DNA of 44,941 nucleotides from Fibrobacterota bacterium (GCA_947466585.1 CANIEU010000019.1:1-44941), one strand, 5' to 3'. Shown: positions 6,806 to 15,975, counted from the first letter of the stretch. The notes: generated from the sequence alone by a model not told the origin. Program-made: numbers and translations.

Positions 6806-9800
6806 TTCTTTCTCTTGCTCCACCACTCGCCCCAGAACGGATAGCTGTAGTTCAGTCCGATTTTCTTTTCCACGACGTCTTCGTCCGGCGTGCTGGTGCG
6901 CACCGGCAAGGTGCGTACGGAGGCCACGGCGCGGAGATGGTCGTCGAAGCGTTGCAGCCACAGCGAATCCCGGATCACCAGCCGCATGGGAGGGCGCCAT
7001 TCCAGCGCCAGCATATGCTCCCACGGGTTGGACAGATCCTGCGAAGAGGTGTGGTAACCCGAACGTATTTTGAGGCGAAGCCGCATGTACTCGCGGCTGG
7101 TGAGGCCGATGCTCAGCGGTTGGCCCAGCGTGTCGCTGGCTTGTTGTTCACCCGAAAGCGCGCCCAAACCGGTGATCTCGAGATTCTCGATCCATGCGCC
7201 GGTATAGCGCCCCGCCTTGCTTGAGAGAAAACGGTTCAGAGTCGGTTCCAACAGGGTGAGCGCTTTTTCGCCATATCCGCGACCGTCGCCGTTGGAGAAG
7301 GCCGGGTCGTAACAACCCCGTTGCACCGAATAGAGGATGGCGGCCACGCTGGCGCCCGCACCGAAGGCGCCGCCGCAATCACTGTCGTAGGAGAACTGCA
7401 TTTCCTCGAGCGTTCCGCCGAGCCGCGTGATCACCGTGCAGGAATCGGTGGCGCTGCTTTCGGCGGGCCGGCAGGTGGAGGCGAGATTTTTATGCGCCTC
7501 GAAATTGAGCGCCCCTTCTTCCATCGAGGTATTCAACCATTTGACTTCGAGACGCGTGACGTCATAGGCTTGCCGGTCGAGGCCGAAGCCGCCGTCGATG
7601 GCGTTTACGCGGCCGTCGAACAAGGTGTAGGGATGCACGCCCTTGACCGAGAGGTTGCCAACCCAGGTCAGCCGCAAGATATCGGAGTCGATGCGGTTCT
7701 GGTTGCCCAAGGTCTGCAGTCGCAAGTTCAGCTTCAAAGCATTGCGGCCGCCTCTTCGGGAATCCTTGCGGAACAGACGTTGAATGTCGGCCAGGCTTTT
7801 CAACCGGTACCGTATGAATGATTCGCTGAGGTTTCCCGAGAACCGCAACACCGGCGGATTTTCATCGCGCCGGTCGCTCGCCAGCCGCGTGCGCGACGGA
7901 AGCGTGTATCCCCAATTGACGTTGGTCAAGGTGCCTGTGGCGTGCAGGGGTGGATCGGCAAAGCGGAAGGTGCCCCGCGCGAACGCGCCCTCCAGATGCA
8001 TGGCCACGGAATCCCGCGTAAGGTTCGCGCTCAGCGACTGGAGGTCAGCTTTGTTTTCGTCGCCCCATTGCGCCACGAAGCGGTCGCCTTCCAAGTGCGC
8101 TTTGAGGTTTTGCGTGCGCAGGGAATATTCGAGGTTTCCCGTCAGCGATTGGCCCTGATCATTTTTAACAGTCAAACGGGCCACACGGAAAAGACCTTCC
8201 CGCAAAGAAGGGTCGAGCGAAAAGTGCTGGCGCGTCAACCCTGGCAATACATAGGTTCCCTCGAAAGCCCGTGTGGTCAGCGTGGCGCGCGTCATCGGAT
8301 CGGGAAAGGGCACGTTGAATTCCAGATCCGCCTTGATGCCATCGATGGACCCGGAGCCTTCCGGCAGTTTAAATGAGCCTGAGACGCCCAGCGCGCCGCG
8401 CAAGGTTTGAAAACGCCGCGTGACTGCGTCCAGATTGATCCGCAACTCGTTCGAGGCGATGTCCGCGCGCACGTGCTGGCTGTCGGCCAAAGCGCCCGTG
8501 ACGGCAAAGCGCAGCGAAGCGTTGAAGACGGGCGCCGTGGCCGACTCGGTGCGCGCTGAAACGAGCAAGGTGTCGCCGAGGCCTTCCAGTCGCAGGCTTT
8601 TGAGAACCACATCGCCGGGCCCTTCCGTCGGGGTGATCTCGTCGAACAACAATGCGCCGCCGAAGCCCCCCTTGTTTCCTGTACTGGGCTTCGCAGAATA
8701 ATTCAATTCCCCCTTTACCGATCCGCGCGACAATGCCGGATCGGTCTGGAAGATTTGAAGAGCCTCGGCGATATTGAAACCCGGCGTTTCCACCGACACC
8801 CGTTCGTATTGGTTCGGTTTGAGCTTCGCGAGATCGTAAAACTGTTTTCCGTCGAGGCGAAGGCGGGCCTGAGCATTCAGCTCCGACTTTCGAAATAAGA
8901 GCGAAGCTTTCTTCAGGTCCATGCGCCGCGCGTCCCAAGCGCCGGCTACGCGGGCTTCGATCTTTTCACGCCGGTAAATGCCGCGCGCCCGCAGATCGGT
9001 TCGCCCGGATTTCAGCGCCGGGTTCCAGACGAAAAACCCGTCGAGCACGCCTTCGCGCATCGGGAGCGTGTCGAGCATGGGGTAGGGTAGAGCCGTCGCT
9101 TCCAGTGCCGTCGCGGCGGCCGTCATGGTGCCGTCGGCCGTGAGCGCGTAGGTCAATTTGCCGAGCTTTGTGTTTTCAAGCGCGAAGGCGAGGTCGGTTC
9201 CTTTTCCGCGCGGGGCCGGTGAGACCGTTCCCGAGAGCGTCCACAGCGTGCGCTTCGAGCTGTCGGCGTAGAGTCGCGAAGGTTTGAGCGTATAGCCGGA
9301 AGGCCCGTACTCGTGATAACTGCGCACCGAGTCGAGTTTGAATCCGTAGGCCGTGACACCTTGTGCGGCGACCATCGCCGTCAGCTTTTCGTGCGCGTAT
9401 TCACCGTGCGCATCCAAGGAGCCGAACGAAATCGTTTCGCCTAAAAAAACCTTGAGCCAGCGTTCTTCGGGGTTGAGGCGAAGCGCGAACTTCCCCTGTG
9501 CATCGCCGGCATTGCCCGCACGGTTCCCCGTGCCCGGTGATCCCGACGCCTCCACGCGCGAGGAGTCACCGGTGACCACCAACAAGGTTAGGTCGTGCCC
9601 GTTCCACGTCGCCTTTTCGATACGTGCGTCGGCGGTGCGGAGCGTATCGCGCGCGCGCACTTTCAATCCCTGCGCGTGTCCTTTCAGGGAAACGGCGGCG
9701 CGCTCCCATAACGGAACGGAGTTACGGCCCGCGGGGTTCGCCTGCCAGCGCCCGTCTGCCTCCAGGAGAACGTCTTCACCCTCCGCACCTCGGCTGGTCA

Positions 9801-10812
9801 GTACCAGGTTCCCGTGATCGCGATTCCATGCGGCGTCGAGGGTCACGGATTGCGCACTGAGGGCGAAGTCGGGTGACACGCGATGCGCGCCGGTGGAGGC
9901 CGAGAAGCGCAGGGCGAACTCCAGCGAATCCCGAATCACCGTGGCGGCCCGCAGGTGGATCTCGCCCACCTTCGGTAAAGCGGACAATGTTTGCGGAGCC
10001 TGAAGTTTGCGGACCATGCGCAGATACGGTTCCGCGTCCCGCACGTCGAGCGCGAGGCTGTCGCGCCCTTTCCACAACGGCAGTTTCGCGTTGCGCCCGG
10101 TGAACCGCAAGCGGTCCCAGCCGTCCTCGTTTTTGAGTAAGGTGTCGCGGCGCCAAACGTCCGCCTGGAAATCCACCGAGTCGGCCTGCGACCAATTGGC
10201 CCGTGCCGTGGCACCCCAGGTCAGGTCGCCCGTCCATCGTGTCTGTGCGCTTTGGATGCGGGCCCGTATCGCCTTTCCACCGCGGGTGCGCGCCGAAAGA
10301 CCGTGGGCCTCCGCGAGCAAACCGGAGTCGTCATCGACGCGTGCACCGAGAATGCCAATGCGTACCGCGAGCGGAATTGCGAAATCAGGTAAGGCGATGG
10401 AGTCGAGCTGTGTGGTGTCGTGGTTGGCGCTGTCGGAGTGGATCCGCAAATACGCGCTGTCGGCATCGAAGCGGGCGGCGGGCCGCATGGCCAAAATGCC
10501 CCCGATCCAGTCGATCGCGATCACCGTCTTTCCCGTGCGCGCCCGGAGGGCCGGGGAACGGACCCACACCGAATCGGCGGTGAAATTCATCCGCAGCCAC
10601 TGAAACCGCGCGCCATAAGCCCGCGCGCTCGTGGCACCGCGCGGATTTTCAATGTCGAATCGCTGCTCTTTGCCCAGATACACCCGCTCGACCCACCAAC
10701 CGCCCACCGAAAGGGCCAGCAGCAGCAACGCACACAGCACCACCGGTATCGCCAACGTCCACAAGGCGATCTTCCACGCCCTAGCGTATCCGTTTACGGC
10801 GCGAGGCACCAC
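6802..10812 (-). CDS. TamB-like translocation/assembly protein (AsmA/DUF490 type)
   Basis: 1336 residues. One N-terminal membrane helix (about 14-38) anchors it in the inner membrane. The remainder is a long series of beta strands (for example FRFADPPLHATGTLTN and LKLNLRLQTLGNQNRIDSDI) typical of the AsmA-like/TamB envelope-spanning family that forms a hydrophobic groove between the two membranes. The last ~380 residues resemble the TamB C-terminal domain (DUF490), with NYSYPFWGEWW near the end. The start is taken at GTG 10812, with a second GTG one codon later; AGGAAG lies upstream. It is the first gene of the unit and overlaps the TamA-like gene by 4 bp. The order tamB then tamA is the reverse of the usual proteobacterial tamA-tamB. 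The N-terminal two thirds are divergent, so the family call rests on architecture and context. Confidence 0.8.
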   Translation of the reverse strand: MVPRAVNGYARAWKIALWTLAIPVVLCALLLLALSVGGWWVERVYLGKEQRFDIENPRGATSARAYGARFQWLRMNFTADSVWVRSPALRARTGKTVIAIDWIGGILAMRPAARFDADSAYLRIHSDSANHDTTQLDSIALPDFAIPLAVRIGILGARVDDDSGLLAEAHGLSARTRGGKAIRARIQSAQTRWTGDLTWGATARANWSQADSVDFQADVWRRDTLLKNEDGWDRLRFTGRNAKLPLWKGRDSLALDVRDAEPYLRMVRKLQAPQTLSALPKVGEIHLRAATVIRDSLEFALRFSASTGAHRVSPDFALSAQSVTLDAAWNRDHGNLVLTSRGAEGEDVLLEADGRWQANPAGRNSVPLWERAAVSLKGHAQGLKVRARDTLRTADARIEKATWNGHDLTLLVVTGDSSRVEASGSPGTGNRAGNAGDAQGKFALRLNPEERWLKVFLGETISFGSLDAHGEYAHEKLTAMVAAQGVTAYGFKLDSVRSYHEYGPSGYTLKPSRLYADSSKRTLWTLSGTVSPAPRGKGTDLAFALENTKLGKLTYALTADGTMTAAATALEATALPYPMLDTLPMREGVLDGFFVWNPALKSGRTDLRARGIYRREKIEARVAGAWDARRMDLKKASLLFRKSELNAQARLRLDGKQFYDLAKLKPNQYERVSVETPGFNIAEALQIFQTDPALSRGSVKGELNYSAKPSTGNKGGFGGALLFDEITPTEGPGDVVLKSLRLEGLGDTLLVSARTESATAPVFNASLRFAVTGALADSQHVRADIASNELRINLDAVTRRFQTLRGALGVSGSFKLPEGSGSIDGIKADLEFNVPFPDPMTRATLTTRAFEGTYVLPGLTRQHFSLDPSLREGLFRVARLTVKNDQGQSLTGNLEYSLRTQNLKAHLEGDRFVAQWGDENKADLQSLSANLTRDSVAMHLEGAFARGTFRFADPPLHATGTLTNVNWGYTLPSRTRLASDRRDENPPVLRFSGNLSESFIRYRLKSLADIQRLFRKDSRRGGRNALKLNLRLQTLGNQNRIDSDILRLTWVGNLSVKGVHPYTLFDGRVNAIDGGFGLDRQAYDVTRLEVKWLNTSMEEGALNFEAHKNLASTCRPAESSATDSCTVITRLGGTLEEMQFSYDSDCGGAFGAGASVAAILYSVQRGCYDPAFSNGDGRGYGEKALTLLEPTLNRFLSSKAGRYTGAWIENLEITGLGALSGEQQASDTLGQPLSIGLTSREYMRLRLKIRSGYHTSSQDLSNPWEHMLALEWRPPMRLVIRDSLWLQRFDDHLRAVASVRTLPVRTSTPDEDVVEKKIGLNYSYPFWGEWWSKRKK

Positions 10813-10923
10813 GTTATCCGAGCTTCCTGTTCATGCGGTTCCCGCAAGGAAGGTACGAATTGGATCGAGAGATGGAGTTGGGGTATAACCCGCTGTCCGG
10901 TACGCTGCCGGGGCGCGCAGGAA

Positions 10924-11754
10924 TCAATGCGCCGGGGTAGGCGTGTGCAAATGACGCAAATGTGCGTCCACCGCGGCGGCAAAGCGTTCCGGCTCTTCGA
11001 AGAACGGCATGTGGCCGCTGCCCTCAAGCGTGAGCGCGCGGCAGGGGCGAGGCAGACGAGCGAGGAATTCCGCAACCGCATCGGGCGGTGCGTACAGGTC
11101 TTCTGCGCCGAACACGCCGGCGGTGGGAACCATCACCGTGGGCACCACGGCATTCAGATCGGCCGCAAGCAGCACCTCGATAGAGCGGGTGTAGGAGGAG
11201 GGTTCCTGTTCTTCGAACAGGCGCTCGAACATGCCGACGATCTCGGGATGCATGCGCAGGGAGGCTGCCGAGAATACCCCGGGCGATACCTTGGGTCCCC
11301 AACCCGCGATCCCATCGCGGTCGATCGACTCGGCGCGCGCGGTGAGCTTCTCGTGGATCGGCGCGCGCGCCTTGGGCAGGCCGCAGACGAAAAGCAGACC
11401 GCGGATGTGCTGCGGCCAGGTGGCATACGCCTTGAGGGCGAGGATGGTGCCGAGGGAGTGGCCGAGAATCACGATCGGTTCGCCGATGTGACGTTCCACG
11501 AAATCACCCAGATCAGCGATCCAGCTTTCGAGCGTCATGGGATGCGTTGAAGAGGTGCTGTTGCCGGTACCGGGAAGATCGACGGAGAGGATGCGGTGGT
11601 GTTTTTCGGTTTGTGTCCCGAGACGCTTCGCCAACCCGCTAAAAAAATAGGTCCCCCCGCCGATGCCATGAAGCGCAAGGACGGGAGGACCGTTACCGTA
11701 GTCTTCGAAGTGCAGGACGCTGCCGCTTTTGGCGGTGAAGAGTCCTGCGGTCAT
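10924..11754 (-). CDS. Alpha/beta-hydrolase fold protein
   Basis: 276 residues with a complete alpha/beta-hydrolase core: oxyanion-region HGIGGG (29-34), nucleophile elbow GHSLG with Ser100, acid Asp219 in FGAEDLY, and His248 in GSGHMPFFEEP. The segment DLPGTGNS after strand 4 is typical of esterase, epoxide-hydrolase and haloperoxidase-like members. No signal peptide, so it is cytosolic. The substrate cannot be told. The ATG lies 4 bp after the stop of the DJ-1/PfpI gene upstream, so the two form an operon and may act together in detoxifying carbonyl or acyl compounds; that link is inference. Confidence 0.85.
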   Translation of the reverse strand: MTAGLFTAKSGSVLHFEDYGNGPPVLALHGIGGGTYFFSGLAKRLGTQTEKHHRILSVDLPGTGNSTSSTHPMTLESWIADLGDFVERHIGEPIVILGHSLGTILALKAYATWPQHIRGLLFVCGLPKARAPIHEKLTARAESIDRDGIAGWGPKVSPGVFSAASLRMHPEIVGMFERLFEEQEPSSYTRSIEVLLAADLNAVVPTVMVPTAGVFGAEDLYAPPDAVAEFLARLPRPCRALTLEGSGHMPFFEEPERFAAAVDAHLRHLHTPTPAH

Positions 11755-11758
11755 CGAA

Positions 11759-12358
11759 TCAGGCCTTCTTCTTGGCCGGAGCCTTGGCGGCCTTGGGCGC
11801 AGCCTTTTCGTTGAATGCCTCGAACACGAGCTTGTAGAACCACGGGTGCGATTGCCAGGTCTGGCCGGTGATGACCAGGCCGTCGCGCACCGCTTCTTCC
11901 TTCTGGTAGAACGCGCCGTCGGCGATCACTTCGTGACGGATGTTCTCGTAGCAGGTGACCTTCTTGCCGCGCAAGACGCCGGCCGCGGCGGAAAGCTGCT
12001 GACCGTGGCAGATCGAGAGATGCCAGATGCCGAGCTTGTCGGCGTCTTGCAGGATCTTGACCGCGTGCTTGTTGTTGCGGAGGTACTCGGGCGCACGGCC
12101 GCCGATGCAGAACACGGCCAGGTAGTCCTTGACCTTAACCTTGTCGAAGGTGATGTCGGCGTTCAATTCGTAACCGGGGCGCTCCTTGTACGTATCCCAA
12201 CCCGGTTCGAAGTCATGGATCACCAGGTGCAGGCGCTTTTTGGACTGGGCGGCGATCACGGGCTCGTAACCGGCTTCCATGAAGCGGTGCTTCGCGTACA
12301 GGACTTCGTAGGTTTCTCCGCCATCGCCCGTGATGATCAGGATTTTCTTCTTGCTCAT
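11759..12358 (-). CDS. DJ-1/PfpI family protein with Lys/Ala-rich tail
   Basis: 199 residues. The class I glutamine-amidotransferase-like fold of DJ-1/PfpI shows in KKKILIITGDGGE with the conserved Glu15, FCIGGR, and the nucleophile elbow LSICHGQ with Cys117-His118. Family members include glyoxalases/deglycases, chaperones and proteases; the exact reaction is open. The start is ATG 12358 after GAGAGGAACC; the frame runs open far upstream but only from here does it match the family. The last 15 residues are Lys/Ala/Pro-rich (KAAPKAAKAPAKKKA), an extension outside the domain that resembles the tail of the PPDK in this window. It is transcribed with the alpha/beta hydrolase and is divergent from the aldehyde dehydrogenase. 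Confidence 0.88.
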   Translation of the reverse strand: MSKKKILIITGDGGETYEVLYAKHRFMEAGYEPVIAAQSKKRLHLVIHDFEPGWDTYKERPGYELNADITFDKVKVKDYLAVFCIGGRAPEYLRNNKHAVKILQDADKLGIWHLSICHGQQLSAAAGVLRGKKVTCYENIRHEVIADGAFYQKEEAVRDGLVITGQTWQSHPWFYKLVFEAFNEKAAPKAAKAPAKKKA

Positions 12359-12626
12359 GAGGTTCCTCTCCGGCCGACTCCGGCCTTGTACGGGACCGAT
12401 AGGGGCGCCGTATTGATAGGTAAACAAAGTAGGTGGATGCGCGTCCGAAGTCAATGCGTTGAAAATGGTTTCAGCCTTGTGTTTTGGGGGGAAGAGCGCC
12501 CGGCCGACCGTAAAATTGGAAGAAATCCCCGAACTTTGGCAATCTGTACCAGTAAGAGAAAATCGTTGCAAGTGCTCATTCGGACAACTAGAATTTCTGA
12601 TCCCCTGAGGCACGAAATCCGGTCTA

Positions 12627-12661
12627 AAACCGGTCCGTGACACATGGGGTTTTACCGGTTT
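12627..12661. repeat. Inverted repeat AAACCGGT / ACCGGTTT
   Basis: Perfect 8-bp arms at 12627-12634 and 12654-12661 are separated by 19 bp, about two helical turns centre to centre. It lies 105 bp before the aldehyde dehydrogenase start and could be an operator for a dimeric regulator. Confidence 0.45.
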
Positions 12662-12694
12662 CCGCGCGGCTTGTCCACTCAATTTTGTTTGCCT

Positions 12695-12730
12695 CTTTTG
12701 TCCCTTTTGTCCATACTGTCCCTTTTGCTC
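12695..12730 (+). repeat. Four tandem 9-bp units, consensus CTTTTGTCC
   Basis: Units are CTTTTGTCC (12695-12703), CTTTTGTCC (12704-12712), ATACTGTCC (12713-12721) and CTTTTGCTC (12722-12730). The first two are identical. The array ends 36 bp before the aldehyde dehydrogenase start, in its probable promoter or leader. Confidence 0.7.
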
Positions 12731-12766
12731 CGATAGGTATCGCGGGCATACATCTCAGGAGATCCC

Positions 12767-14218
12767 ATGACCGCCAAGGCATCCTTCCCCCCCACCAAGC
12801 TTTTCATCGGCGGCCAATGGGTCGATGGACCGAACAAGGTCATCGTGATGGACAAGTTCACCGGCGAAGTCGCTTGGGAACTTTCGGGTGCGGGTCCTGA
12901 AGAAGTGGCCAAGGCCGTCGCCGCCGCCAAGGTCGCGCAGCCGATCATGGCGAAGATGCCGATCTGGCGCCGCGCCGAAATTCTGAACAAGACCTCGCAG
13001 CTGCTCGCCGAGAACCGCGCCGCGATCGCGAACTGCATCGCGCGTGAAGTCGGCAAGGCCGTCAAGTACGCCGGCTTTGAGGTCGACCGCGCGGTCGACA
13101 CGTTCCGTCTCGCCGCCGAAGAGGCCGCGCAGATCCACGGCGAAACCATTCCCATGGACGCGGTCAAGTCGGGCGAAGGCCTGTTCGGTTTCTGGCACCG
13201 CAAGCCTCTAGGCATCGTGGGCGCCATCACGCCGTTCAACTTCCCGCTCAACCTCGCTGCCCACAAGATCGCGCCCGCACTTGCCGCCGGTAACACAATC
13301 GTGCTGAAGCCCGCCGAAGCCACCTCGCTCACCGGCGCATGGATCGTGGCGCTGCTCGAGCAGGCCGGTCTGCCGGCCGGTTGCATCAACTTGGTGCACG
13401 GCAAGGGTTCGGTTCTTGGCGATCTGATCGTCAAGCACCCCGACATCTCCAAGATCACCTTTACGGGCAGCCTCGAAGTGGGTCTGAACATTCTCGCCAA
13501 CGCCGGTCTCAAGAAGGTGACGCTCGAACTGGGCAACAGCTCGCCCGTGGTGATCGCCGCCGACGCCGACATGAAGTACGCCGCCGCCAAGGCCGCCATC
13601 GGCGCGAACTACTGCTCGGGCCAGGTGTGCATCTCGACGCAGCGCATCTACATCGAAGCCGCTGGCTACGATGCCTTCAAGAAATACTTCCTCGAGGAAG
13701 TGGCCAAGCTTAAGGTCGGCGATCCGCTCGATCCCGAAACGGACGTGGGCCCGCTGATCATGGAGAAGGACGCTATTCGCGTGGAAGCTTGGATCAACGA
13801 GGCCGTGTCTGAAGGCGCGACCTTGCTGGCCGGCGGCACGCGCGTGAAGAACCTGCTGCAGCCCTCGGTGCTCGAAAACACCAAGCCGACCATGAAGGTG
13901 ATTTCGCAGGAAGTCTTCGGACCCGCGGTGTCGCTGATCAAGGTTGACACCTTCGAAGAGGGCCTGCGCCTCGCCGACGACACCCAGTACGGCCTGCAGG
14001 CGGCGGTATTCACGCGCGACATCGAGCGCGTGTTCCAGTCGATCAATGCGCTGAACTTTGGCGGCGTGGTGGTCAACGATTGCCCGCATCTGCGCCCCGA
14101 CCAGATCCCGTACGGCGGCAACCGCCAGTCGGGTCTCGGCCGCGAAGGCCTGCGTTTCGCCATTGAGGAAATGACGTCGATCCAGACGGTCATGTTCCGC
14201 ACGGGACATGCAAGGTAA
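12767..14218 (+). CDS. NAD(P)-dependent aldehyde dehydrogenase
   Basis: 483 residues, normal length for the ALDH superfamily. It should oxidise an aldehyde to the acid, or to an acyl product, with NAD(P). Active-site residues are all present: Asn158 in TPFNFPLN, Glu254 in LELGNS, and the nucleophile Cys288 in GQVCIS. NAD-binding FTGS follows at 232-235. The start has AGGAG five bases upstream. The best subfamily fit by eye is the group with lactaldehyde, succinate-semialdehyde and non-phosphorylating glyceraldehyde-3-phosphate dehydrogenases; the substrate cannot be fixed. It stands alone, ends in a strong terminator, and is divergent from the DJ-1/hydrolase operon. A shared role in carbonyl stress is possible. 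Confidence 0.9.
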   Translation: MTAKASFPPTKLFIGGQWVDGPNKVIVMDKFTGEVAWELSGAGPEEVAKAVAAAKVAQPIMAKMPIWRRAEILNKTSQLLAENRAAIANCIAREVGKAVKYAGFEVDRAVDTFRLAAEEAAQIHGETIPMDAVKSGEGLFGFWHRKPLGIVGAITPFNFPLNLAAHKIAPALAAGNTIVLKPAEATSLTGAWIVALLEQAGLPAGCINLVHGKGSVLGDLIVKHPDISKITFTGSLEVGLNILANAGLKKVTLELGNSSPVVIAADADMKYAAAKAAIGANYCSGQVCISTQRIYIEAAGYDAFKKYFLEEVAKLKVGDPLDPETDVGPLIMEKDAIRVEAWINEAVSEGATLLAGGTRVKNLLQPSVLENTKPTMKVISQEVFGPAVSLIKVDTFEEGLRLADDTQYGLQAAVFTRDIERVFQSINALNFGGVVVNDCPHLRPDQIPYGGNRQSGLGREGLRFAIEEMTSIQTVMFRTGHAR

Positions 14219-14247
14219 GCGCGGCGCTAAGCAATTTCAGATCGAGT

Positions 14248-14282
14248 AAAAAAAGCCGCTCCGGAAACGGGGCGGCTTTTTT
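14248..14282 (+). terminator. Rho-independent terminator after aldehyde dehydrogenase
   Basis: AAAAAAGCCGC pairs with GCGGCTTTTTT, extended by CCG/CGG around GAAA. The symmetric A/T runs could allow action in both directions. Confidence 0.9.
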
Positions 14283-14421
14283 GTTGGCTGGGAATTTACG
14301 AGCCACCAGTTTTGATACGTGTTAACCTCCAGAAACCCCTTTGAAATCTGTTTGCATCCGTACGAATGTCTCTTGGCGAACGTCTAATTCTTCGTCACTA
14401 AATCATTCTAAAGGGATTCAA

Positions 14422-15645
14422 ATGAAATTCACACGTCTTCTTTCACCCGCTCTCCTTCTCGCAGGGGCAATCTTCCTGCCCTCCACAATTCCAGCTCAAA
14501 CCCTCGATTATTCCTTCGTGGTGGTGGGCTGCAATCGTTTGAACGATGCGGATACCGCCGGCAGTCCCAGCACTGCCAACGTTCCGCAGCTGAACCGGAT
14601 TTTGACGGAAATCTCAAATCTCAATCCCGTGCCCGCCTACTTGTTCATGGCAGGCGATATCATCCTAGGGTATACCAAGGATACGGTCGTTGCGGCCAAA
14701 CAGTTAAACGCCTGGGTCCAGCTCTATCAAGGATCGGCTTTGGCCAGTAAGTCTACGCAGCTGGTCGTCATTCCCGGAAACCATGAAACCCAGGACAAGC
14801 CGGCGGGAAAACTTTCTCAAGCCGGTCTTGAAAGAACCTACCTCAGAATCATGGCCCCGTATATCATCGGGAGCAATGGGCCGGCCGCGGATTCGACCCA
14901 CGGAGATTCCCTGAGAACGGATCAAAGCAAGCTCACCTATTCCTTCAACTATAAAACGGATCACTTCGTCATGCTGAACACGGACCCGGTCGGCAGGGAC
15001 GGACGCGTACCCACGCAGTGGATTTCTTCCAACATCGCCGCCGCCAAAGGCGCCAGCGCACGACATGTTTTTCTGGTCGGCCACAAGCCGGCGTACGCCG
15101 GAACCAAAACGGCGACCCTCGATGACGGCCTCGCCAAGTTTCCTGCGAACCGGGATGCGTTCTGGAACGTGTTGGAAACCAATCATGTTGAAGCCATGTT
15201 CGCGGCCCACGTCCACGTTTGGGACAAGATCAATCCCCACTCGGGAAAGACCTGGCAAATCATCGCCGGCAACGGCGGAAGCCAGTGTGAGACGACTTGG
15301 GTGTCGGTCAGCAAACCCAATCCGATCTATCACGGATACACCTTGGTGAACGTCTACACCGACGGTACGGTCAAGGTATTGAGCATGGGACACGACATCG
15401 ACAACGTCAATTATTTTGCCGCGGCTCCGAGTGCTCCGACCACCCTGCGGGATTCGGTGAATATTTCCTGGGGGGCGGTTGCTTCCATCAAAGCGGTGGA
15501 CAAATGGACTTTCGGACGCGCATCAAAGCCGCAGGTTGCAGCAACCTTCAACTCCAAAACCGGTGAGGTCGATGTGACGCATAATGGCGGAGTCTACCAC
15601 ATCAACGGCGAAGAAAAATCCAAGAACAAAAACTTCGCTCACTAG
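14422..15645 (+). CDS. Secreted calcineurin-like metallophosphoesterase
   Basis: 407 residues. ATG 14422 follows AAAGGG and opens a signal peptide (about 1-26, ending STIPAQ); an in-frame upstream ATG at 14341 would bury it. Metal-ligand motifs of the calcineurin-like phosphoesterase family are visible in order: MAGDI (Asp79), PGNHE (Asn120, His121), VGHKP (His221) and AHVHVWD (His263, His265). The usual first motif, D-x-H, is replaced by VVGCNRLN near residue 37, so metal site 1 may be altered. A C-terminal region of about 100 residues has beta character and no clear name. It probably acts on phosphoesters in the periplasm or outside the cell. It is monocistronic with its own terminator. Confidence 0.85.
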   Translation: MKFTRLLSPALLLAGAIFLPSTIPAQTLDYSFVVVGCNRLNDADTAGSPSTANVPQLNRILTEISNLNPVPAYLFMAGDIILGYTKDTVVAAKQLNAWVQLYQGSALASKSTQLVVIPGNHETQDKPAGKLSQAGLERTYLRIMAPYIIGSNGPAADSTHGDSLRTDQSKLTYSFNYKTDHFVMLNTDPVGRDGRVPTQWISSNIAAAKGASARHVFLVGHKPAYAGTKTATLDDGLAKFPANRDAFWNVLETNHVEAMFAAHVHVWDKINPHSGKTWQIIAGNGGSQCETTWVSVSKPNPIYHGYTLVNVYTDGTVKVLSMGHDIDNVNYFAAAPSAPTTLRDSVNISWGAVASIKAVDKWTFGRASKPQVAATFNSKTGEVDVTHNGGVYHINGEEKSKNKNFAH

Positions 15646-15666
15646 GCATTTTTTATAAATGGAAGG

Positions 15667-15697
15667 AAGGCCGGCTCGCAAGAGTCGGCCTTTTTTT
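15667..15697 (+). terminator. Rho-independent terminator after metallophosphoesterase
   Basis: AAGGCCGGCTC pairs with GAGTCGGCCTT around GCAA and is followed by a T run. Confidence 0.9.
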
Positions 15698-15698
15698 G

Positions 15699-15975
15699 TT
15701 GAGAGAATTTTTCGAGCACTTCCCAGGCGCATTTCAGTTATTAGAGAACAAGGCAGCACGATGGTAAGGAGTGATCGAATTATTGTATTTCCGTAACTTA
15801 ACGTGGTTATTAGAAATCAGTAAGGGATTCTTCGGCAGGAACCCCCGCCGAATGTCCCCTATTTTTGAGTAAAGGCGCGGAATAGCGGAAATATTCCGTT
15901 AAAAAACTCTTCCCGGATGGGGGCTGGCGGCCTCCGGGCGTTTATTTTGTCGATCCGCAATCCAGGGAGCCCATT
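15699..15975 (+). other. Intergenic region with three inverted repeats
   Basis: No gene. Three stem-loops follow one another before the next start: TTCGGC/GCCGAA (15831-15852), CGGAATA/TATTCCG (15878-15898), and CCCGGA/TCCGGG (15912-15938) with TTTATTTT after it. The last resembles a weak terminator or attenuator only 38 bp before the GTG start. I could not fix a promoter. Confidence 0.45.

Larger units (their letters stand above)
12359..12766. other. Divergent intergenic region between DJ-1 gene and aldehyde dehydrogenase
   Basis: 408 bp without a credible gene. It should hold the promoters for both directions, though no hexamer pair stands out. It contains an inverted repeat (12627-12661) and a short tandem array (12695-12730), listed separately. 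Confidence 0.6.
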
